A stretch of 64,000 nt of DNA from Platycnemis pennipes (taxonomy: Eukaryota; Arthropoda; Insecta; Odonata; Platycnemididae), in assembly GCA_933228895.1 (NCBI GenBank), contig OW121853.1, forward strand, positions 11,290,494-11,354,493. The letters run 5' to 3'. The notes beneath the pieces are model-generated. The model did no database searches and was not told where the DNA came from. It saw nothing but the letters and a program-made list of their open reading frames with translations. The position numbers were made by a program, and so were the translations under genes. The first letter of the stretch is position 1. Every line of letters starts with the position of its first letter. Below are positions 56,707-64,000 of the stretch, piece by piece.

Positions 56707-57840
56707 CAGGGTTACTTGGACCCTGAGGGGATATTTGAACGCAAGTTGATAAAGTGATTGAAGTCGTTCCTGATGCTGCTTTATTGTAATATTTGACGTA
56801 GTTCTTAAGTCATCCATTAGGTACAAGCACTGTGCGGTCCCTGGCATACCCATAGTTGCCACGAGTTGCCACTAGGGTATAATGGAGGTTATTGTACTGT
56901 TATAACACATGTTCCACTTCTCTCGCTCTACAACTTCTGCCTCCAACGTGTGGACATTCGATTATTTGGATGAAGTAAGTGCAGAGTTTTGTTCCATAAA
57001 CACTGTGTTATGTAATTTCATTGCAAATGTTTACGTATAAGATATATTAAAAATTTTATTCATCAAAAAGTAGGCTGGTCTACTGATAACCGAATACAAG
57101 ACTTGGACTCACGACCGGCTTGGGTCCAAGTAATCCCTATATACATGTATTCTAATAATAAACCGAAATAAAATACCTGTTACATGTTTTAACAAGTTAT
57201 TTAAAATTTTTACCCAATACAAAGCATGTCTGCAACTATTTACATTTTTTATTAACAGGTATACTAGACTCACTATGTTGTCTAAATACAAAAGATTGCT
57301 GGGGAGTCGATAGTACAAGAAATTTGCCGATGACCATCTTGAACAATGCCTAAATGCCATTAGAACAGGTGCAATGTCCCAAACGCAAGCAGAAAATTTG
57401 TTTTTAAATCAGCATGTCAACCATAAAACGTAGGCTAAATAATGTTAAGGTCAGTTGAGGTTCTGTAATGTTTTCGAAGCTCTTCTTTTTTTATTATAAA
57501 TTTGTGTTATTACAATATTTTACGAAAAAAATAATTCTTTTAATGCCTATTTAAGTATTATTTAAAGATCCCACATTTTACTTGAACGCAAGTCACGTTT
57601 GTAATTCATTTCAGCAGGAATAAAACATGGGTTCAAGTGACCTACCGCATGGCTACTTGAACCGATTTCACTTAATTTTTTAAAAATCATGAAGTGCAAA
57701 AATATGGTAATAGCTGTCATAAATAGGAAATATAGATTTTGCAGTATGAAATATGTGGTTATCAGTACCAGCCTTTTTTTATTGTGGTTTTAAACAAAAT
57801 ATATAAAAATAGTAAAAAAGCGGGTCCAAGTAATTTTCTG
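56707..57840 (+). mobile_element. Decayed DNA transposon with psq-type helix-turn-helix remnant
   Basis: The ends carry TTACTTGGACCC (56712-56723) and GGGTCCAAGTAA (57822-57833) in inverted orientation, each next to CAG/CTG. Related motifs recur inside at 57122, 57629 and 57652. From an ATG at 57275 a frame reads SKYKRLLGSR, a stop, then YKKFADDHLEQCLNAIRTGA and SQTQAENLF, and after a frameshift STIKRRLNN. This is the layout of a psq/CENP-B-like helix-turn-helix at the start of pogo/Tigger-type transposases. The catalytic part is absent. Confidence 0.6.
57275..57452 (+). pseudogene. psq-like HTH transposase N-terminus, broken
   Basis: One in-frame stop at 57311-57313 and a frameshift near 57410 interrupt what would be about 60 codons of a DNA-binding helix-turn-helix. 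Key features are the basic N-terminus (KYKR), the acidic helix (DDHLEQCLNAI), the MSQTQA turn region and a basic end (IKRRLNN). It could not make a working protein as it stands. Confidence 0.6.
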
Positions 57841-60483
57841 GCTATATTTTCTCAATATTCTGCAATTAACCCTCTCATGTTGGTTGTGCATTCTCATTTT
57901 CTGCTAAGTTTTTTATGCCCTGCCTACTTCGTCCAAAATGCTGCCCACCTAATTGCTAATCTCGTCATTTCTATATCCTTATGATTATCCTCATCCCGTG
58001 CCTCTCGCGCTGAAGTATCTTCGCATGTACTGGTCATCTTCTTAATCTAATTAATCTTCTTAAATCTCAATAATTGAAGTGCATTAGAAATCCTGCATCG
58101 TAGTAATTGGCCACCCAGAAATCCCGAAGATCTTTATCAGATTTCCTCCTGCTAATATCAGAATCCAGCTCCTCACACACCTCTCCGACTATCTTCCTCG
58201 CATACATGCCGAGAAGCACTGGCAATTATAAGCAGTCGTGCCTTGGGCCATATTCCACTCTGCTATTGCAATCTTTTGGATTGATATCCCATCAAATAAA
58301 TGCACAGCGGAATTAGACAAACTGATTTTAATAAAAATCGTGCAGATTGGCCCAAACGTATAGAATGCCTACAACTTGTTGGCGATTGAGAGATGTAGTT
58401 TGGGTCGATGAGGCTTATGTGTGGGTCGCAACTATTCTTCTCGTTCCGTGGTGCCGCAGTTGCATATTTTCTTTTTTTTTCTCAATTCCTTTTGCCACCG
58501 CAAGTGTACGACTACTTGTTGGCCCTGGCGTTTATGCATCGGGAGACTATCAGTTTTTAAAAGTGATGAGAAAAAATTCGTCTATCCCAGCTGAGTTCCA
58601 TGTTTGGAGTTGACCGCGATAGCCAGGCTGGTATCGTGCCGGCTTGGCAACCGAAAACCTAACCTTGTTCAACTACCTCTCAGGGTATGGAAAATGTGGT
58701 TTTGTCTTGATCTTTGGCTAAACGTTGCGATATACCTAAGGTATAAGAGCTCCTAAAAACCGAGATTTACTCTTCCATAATTGATTTCCGGCCCTCCCAG
58801 TGTGCGTACGAAAAAGCACAAATTACTTTGCCAAATTCCAATATGTCATACGTCATTTGGATGTAATCTCTAGGTGGTCCCCTCCAAGTAAGTGAGAGAT
58901 ATCCTGTATTAATTTACGATATTTCTTGGTACTTGTCTCATTACAGGTATCCCGTAGTCGCGTGCATAAGTCGTAATTCAAAATAATTGTGTTGATGGAA
59001 GTAAGTCCGAAAAAGTTTCAAAAACTTTGAGTTGAGTCGGAATTTTATGCGTAACTTTATTTCTGCTCTGTGTTCGAGGAGTCGTCCTATATTGGTTTTT
59101 TCAGTTGAGAATCAGTTAGTGAGGGGAAGGAGGGTAAGGCAATTTCTCTGTGGAAACCTTTCGACATCATAGCAGGGAGGTGATGAGTTCAAGCAGTCAT
59201 TTGCGTTTCCGTTTCTTCCGTCTTCAACGATATGCCGCTCTTGATTGACAAAATGATTCGAGGGATGGCAGTCGTCTCGAAAAGTGGCGTGATGCCGACG
59301 TCGGAGGGCGTTGAGGGAAGGAGGGGCTTAAACAGACGTGTCGCCAGGCCGACTGTGTTATTTCCTCCCTTCGGAGAGAGCGTTTTCACGGGTCGCATTC
59401 GTTGACCTCTTGGCAGGAGAGACATACTAGGCGCCAAACGATGTGCTTACTTGCGTCAACTCCCGCTGCTCTGCCGTTCAAATATTGTCTTTGCGCTCGA
59501 AGGCCATTGTATGGAGATTCAAACCACATGACCTCTTAGTTTCGTTGTAATGGCGCAGCATTACGTTGGGTCGTCTTCCGAGCACTCTTTGTGTTTAATC
59601 TTTTTTGTTTAAAGATGGGGATGGAGGTTGATGTACGTGTTTATTATTCCTCGTGCGTATAAACAAATTATATGATCACCTTAATGACTGCGGACATTTC
59701 ATACGAAGTCTCGTTGTGCAACCCTCATTGAATCATGGTTAAACCTTCCTTTAGAAATGCGTTTCGTCAGAATCAATTTTCATTAACGTAGCATGGAGTA
59801 TCGTTTCCAAGTTGCACGTACCCTGAGAACTCAGTATGTCATAAATTATTGTAGATGCATTTGTTATTTGCGTTTTATTTTTTATGAGAGATATTAATGG
59901 TGCTGTATTTGGGAGTATCGTTCACGGTGTTGTAAAAAATATTGAGTTAGGTAAGAGGTCTCAGTTTGTGAGGAATAAATATTATTGTATCTCTTCGCTC
60001 TAATTTTATATGGTTTAGAAATTAAAAATGATATTTGCCTATTAGCGATGTAAATTTAGTATAATCCATCGTTTTTAACAGACATTGGTATCATACCTGC
60101 ATGTAATGATTTCGTTTCGTACGCACTGGTGCGACAAGAGTGTTCATATCCTGTTTTTTTGCTGCAAGGTTTTTCCATGCCAAACGCCTAAGTCTAGTAA
60201 AATAAGTAGTAAATCTCTAAATTCGTTGTCATTCGATGATCCTAAGAACATTTTTTTTGCATTCTGTGCCTTATCTTAAACAGGTAGAAAGCCTTCATTC
60301 ATTTTCTGAATTCATTAAATCGTTACATGGAGCATAACTTTCATAAAATGTTCTCTTATCGTCGTATTATTTTCCTCATTTTACAAAGTTAGATATTTCC
60401 TCTGTTGAATACGTTCGTCATTACTAGTCGTCAATCATAGTATTTTATATACGCGCCTCTCCTCTCCGTTTTTCCGTCATGTA
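57841..60483. other. AT-rich non-coding stretch
   Basis: No supported gene. A sequence at 58613-58670 looks weakly tRNA-like but lacks a B box. ORFs are short and unrecognised. Confidence 0.4.
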
Positions 60484-60664
60484 ACCTCATTATCCTTCTT
60501 GATCTTGATTCTCTTTACATTCTTCGTCACTTCGCTTGCTATCATCCGATAGCATCCCTCGCCATTCTTCCCATTCGCTTTTCCATGTTACACTATCTTC
60601 CTGAGGACATCATGTCCCAGATATGGCCCAAACGCTTGTCTCGTCTTCTTTCTAGAGTTTTTCT
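60484..60664 (-). mobile_element. LINE C-terminal fragment
   Basis: The minus strand reads KTLERRRDKRLGHILGHDVL and, after a stop, HGKANGKNGEG, then VTKNVKRIKIKK. These correspond in order to the C-terminal region of the LINE at 5700-6522. It is more diverged than the copy at 52473. Confidence 0.65.
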
Positions 60665-63227
60665 CTAACTTTACGCTTTACTTTTTCCAATTTTCTCTTC
60701 TTAAATAAAGCTATTTTGACAACCGTAATCTTTTGTTATACTTCCTGTGGGACATGTGGCTTGGAATTTTCGTAGAAACGCATGCATCCCGTTCGGGATT
60801 AACCTTCGAGGTTGTTGCCGCTGTTATTCCTCGTACGCGAATGGGCGTTACCGTTTGCCTTATCGCTACTAGTTGTTCGCGGAATCTTGCCCGTGTTGCT
60901 CCGAGAAATGCGGAATCATTCGTAAGACGGTCGCGTGAAGCGTTTAGGGAGACAGATTTGTGGAATTCGAGAGTCATTCTTGGTGTGTGTCGCCCGTGAA
61001 CTCTCTCGCTTAAGAACCATCGCGTCGCAACACAAGTATGTGGAAAAAATGCCTCCGTCGCCCTTTTGGTGGCGGCGACAACGCTGACGAGGGAAGCAAA
61101 AAGGAACGTTCGGGGTCCGAGGAACGCGACGTTTTCGTCCGGCGAGTGAAGGAGGAGTTGAGTGCGGACTGATGGCTGTCTGCAACCCCCGCCCCTCGCC
61201 CGACTATGATAATTCCCAAATCCATTGACAGTGAAGCGTAACCTTTAGATGTCCTCCCGAAAGCCTCCCATCTTCCATTCTTCTGCCCTCCCATTGTTTT
61301 CCGAGTGGCGTCGGGTCGCCTTTACCGTGCAGAGTCGCCCGCCCCACCTACTTGCCCCCCCCTGCTACCGTGCGTACAAGCCGCGCCTCTCGTGTGAGGG
61401 GCGGAAGGCAGGGGCGGGGCGGGACCCCCCCGCCCCCCGTCCCGTAGGAGGTCGTGAATCAAACGTACGCCTGCAAATGATGTGTGTCTGCCTGGAGGGG
61501 ATGAGCGCATTAACATGATGAAGCACTGCCCTCCGAACACCTCTCCCTCCTCCGCCGCCTACCTTTGCTTCCCCTGCGCTCATTTCACTGCTCCTCTCCT
61601 CCTCCGATTACGCGCCCCTTCCTCCTCGGGGGCATGTGTGTGTGCCGACACCGGCCGCACCCCACACACCCCCGCTCCTTGGCAGATAACCGCGCTGCCA
61701 TCCGCCTCCCCCCTCCTGAGCTCCTATGAAATACGAATCCGTATTTCATGTCCACGATGTTTGGGTTTACAGTCGCGGTTTCCTGAATGTTTATGCACCC
61801 TGCGGGAAATAGGTGCACGGGGGAAGGAATCCGCTCCTTGCAGTCAGAATTTTGAGTTGGACTACTTGGTTTGGGAACTTCCCTCATTTGTCTGTCTTTA
61901 AGTTCGTGACTGGAATACCTACTGTTCACTTGTACATTATTTATTCAAGTTAACATTTTTATGAATAGGATCGTTTCTCTTAACCACGGATATCCTAGCA
62001 TTACAATTAGATATGTTCATGAGTGTGTTATTATTACCTGTCTTCTTTTCTTACGTTCACATCTACTTTTCATCTCTTTCCTTTCTCTTGTAGGCTCACC
62101 GCACTTTTAATTTTATTAGCTATTCAGCTTCTTTTCAGTACATTTTTGAAGCTTCGAGCCAGTATGGCACGTAAGTGTGTACAAGGCTTAAAGTTTTCGT
62201 ATTTTTTCGTGTTTTATTAATATACTCATTGATATCATGTATATTAAAACAAACAGTATTGCTCTTTTGTTGCCTGGCTCTGGGTTTAGCTAAACTTTCC
62301 AAGGCTTTGTTTTGGGAATGAGAATTTTTTACTGCATTATTGTAAGCTGCTGCCTTTTAGTGATGAATTCCTTCCCCTCCCTTGTCTTCCCCCTTTAGAT
62401 TTCGTATTCCGAAAATCCAGGGCCTTAGGACGTTCGAGGGGTGACTGTGTCACCCACACCCCATCCCCTGAATGCCGTTTGCCCTACCTCTTCCCCTTTC
62501 GAACGAATCCTTGGATGGAAAGGAGGCGTTTTTTTTCCTCGAAGGCATTACATTTTTCGGGCTCGGGCAGAAGGGCGGTGTGATGCAAATGCGGTCAAGG
62601 GGTGGAGTGAGAGCCTCCCCCCCCCCCAATTCTCGCTCTCCCCGCGACCCCCACCCCCCCTGGCGCTTCTTCATTCGCCTCGCACCCCTTTTTCGAGTAC
62701 CCTCCCCCCTTCCCACTTTCCTCCTCTTATCCATCTCCAGTCTCGTTCCAACTTAAACTTGCCCAGCCCCGTGCTCCCTCCGGGGCCTTCTTATGGATGA
62801 CCACCGCTTAATCACGCCGCCCTCGGAGACACGGGGAGGACGATTAGCGTGGATTCGTCGCGCTCGGCAGGGCGCCCACCCCACCCCCCGCCCCTTTCCC
62901 GTCCATCACGACGTATCTTTTCCCCGCCACCACACCTTCCCTGCGTCCCCTGAACGGCCTGCCGTCCGACGGAAGCCCTTGGACAAAGATTCCACCCTTT
63001 GGACCCGCTGCTTCTCTTCGCGAACACGCCCAGGGATTTCTTCTCTCAGTGTCTGCGATGTTAGATCATTTGTGATCGTCTTCGTCACTGCCATTTGAAT
63101 CCAACCATCCGTCTCTTCATCAAGACATCTATTCGTTGATGAGCCCGTTGTTGCAGTATACTTCCTCACTAACGTTCTACTTTCTTAGGTCCTATTTAAG
63201 TCCCTCCCCGATACGCCTATCGGGGTT
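60665..63227. other. Non-coding with GC-rich islands
   Basis: CpG/pyrimidine-rich blocks are at 61000-61700 and 62440-63060 with overlapping ORFs. A splice-bounded 77-nt block lies at 62094-62170, but it does not fit the expected USP48 phase. No conserved protein was recognised. Confidence 0.45.
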
Positions 63228-63758
63228 AATGGGGTCGTTTACCACATTTTTTTATTGTCGAATCGGATAGTTTGTAAAATAAGAAGACCCGTATTTTTTC
63301 CGGTTTTTGATCCGTCAATTATTATCGAGTTGTAAGCGGCGAAAAACTGATGTTTTTAACCCTTTCGGACAAGTGGGCGTGGTGCAACCTCTGACGTATA
63401 TCGACTTCGTCCAATCTAACTGAGCCCGCGAAGCTACTTCGCCTTATCGCAATGGGGAGACACAGCTGACTCTGCCAACCGGAGCAGTTGCGGCAGGATC
63501 TGTGCGAGCAGACATTCCGAGAACCTCCTCCACTCCCTTCCCTTCTACGAAAAGCAGTCAAGGACGGGAGGAAAATGACTTCAATGTTATCACAGCAGCT
63601 TTTTCGGTGGGCGTCACCTTTTGCTTATTTTAATATTTGATTTATGAGTGAATGGTTGTGGTTAGAAGATTAATTTTTCACTAAAATTCTTTTTTTGTTT
63701 CCATCTAACGATTTCGTGTACAAAATTGCGATTTCGGTTCCGAGTAAACGCCCTCATT
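63228..63758 (+). mobile_element. ~530-bp inverted-repeat element, family X, copy 4
   Basis: The termini AATGGGGTCGTTTACC and GTAAACGCCCTCATT are both present. The interior is close to copy 2. Its orientation is opposite to copy 3, and exon B lies between them. No transposase is encoded. Confidence 0.8.
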
Positions 63759-64000
63759 GCTGCGAAAATATATATTTTCAGTTGTACTGTAGAGTTACTC
63801 TAATGCTCAATGTTCGGAGAGATGAATCATTTATTCCAGGGGAACGATTTTTTCATGAGTATTTTTAGGAACAACTTATCATATGCTTTCAATTTGCCTG
63901 CAGTTATTGAGAGATCTCAAAGTGGAGAGAAGGAACGAGGAGTAGGTTGGTAAGAAGGCGTCTAGGGCAGATGCAGTCGGGAAGAGAAGGACATGATAGC
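63759..64000. other. Non-coding right edge
   Basis: AT-rich, then purine-rich near the end, with nothing recognised. Confidence 0.4.

Noticed and set aside
58613..58670. tRNA-like sequence with an A-box-like TAGCCAGGCTGG
   Set aside because: No B box follows at the right distance.
61482..61901. 139-codon ORF on the + strand
   Set aside because: GC-rich composition effect; the Cys-containing piece (ISCPRCLGLQ) briefly resembled the expected next USP48 exon, but flanking residues and splice borders do not fit.
1..64000. CRISPR arrays, operons, plasmid or phage genes
   Set aside because: No regularly spaced repeats, no compact ORF clusters and no bacterial-type genes; the splice structure and SINEs show animal nuclear DNA.

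Overview
This is eukaryotic nuclear DNA, almost certainly from an arthropod and probably an insect. There are no operons, no long conserved ORFs and no ribosome-binding sites. Two well-formed exons with GT/AG borders lie 21.4 kb apart in AT-rich non-coding DNA. The rest is dominated by tRNA-derived SINEs, LINE fragments, an LTR retrotransposon remnant and many short inverted-repeat DNA transposons. The species cannot be fixed from the sequence. A large-genome, repeat-rich insect such as an odonate would fit, but that is only an impression.

The only conserved gene I recognise is on the + strand: part of a USP48-like ubiquitin carboxyl-terminal hydrolase. Exon A (29421-29588) and exon B (51000-51376) join in frame through a split Arg codon and encode the last DUSP domain, with CPHGGL followed by ALIWEHEW. 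Exon B then runs into an Ala/Pro/Ser-rich linker. The catalytic domain must lie upstream of the window, and the C-terminal ubiquitin-like domain probably lies downstream. The whole window is therefore best read as two exons inside three introns of at least 29 kb, 21.4 kb and at least 12.6 kb.

The introns are a layered record of transposition. From left to right they hold: a SINE split by a 733-bp insertion (1.05-2.1 kb); a retroelement ORF fragment (4.0-4.6 kb); a LINE 3' end with an FADD reverse-transcriptase motif (5.7-6.5 kb); a perfect 28-bp hairpin (7.85 kb); a four-copy ~530-bp inverted-repeat family (8.2, 25.9, 31.7 and 63.2 kb); an older LINE (9.05-10.2 kb); two PIF/Harbinger-like elements with TTA duplications (14.3 and 25.0 kb); a TTAA-flanked element in two inverted copies (16.9 and 36.4 kb), one of them nested in a longer inverted-repeat element; a fold-back element broken by a hAT element (24.3-24.9 kb); an 85-bp hAT miniature (37.76 kb); a 1.1-kb LTR retrotransposon with both LTRs and a CTAT duplication (38.4-39.5 kb); a 443-bp repeat in two copies, one bracketed by a ~130-bp direct duplication (45.8-46.6 and 51.7 kb); and a decayed element with a psq-type helix-turn-helix transposase start (56.7-57.8 kb). 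GC-rich, pyrimidine-biased islands recur between them.

The most interesting biological idea is structural. The 168-nt symmetric USP48 exon sits between two independent pairs of long inverted repeats, an arrangement that in other animals favours back-splicing (circular RNA) or exon skipping. No prokaryotic-style system, CRISPR array or genuine tRNA or rRNA gene was seen.
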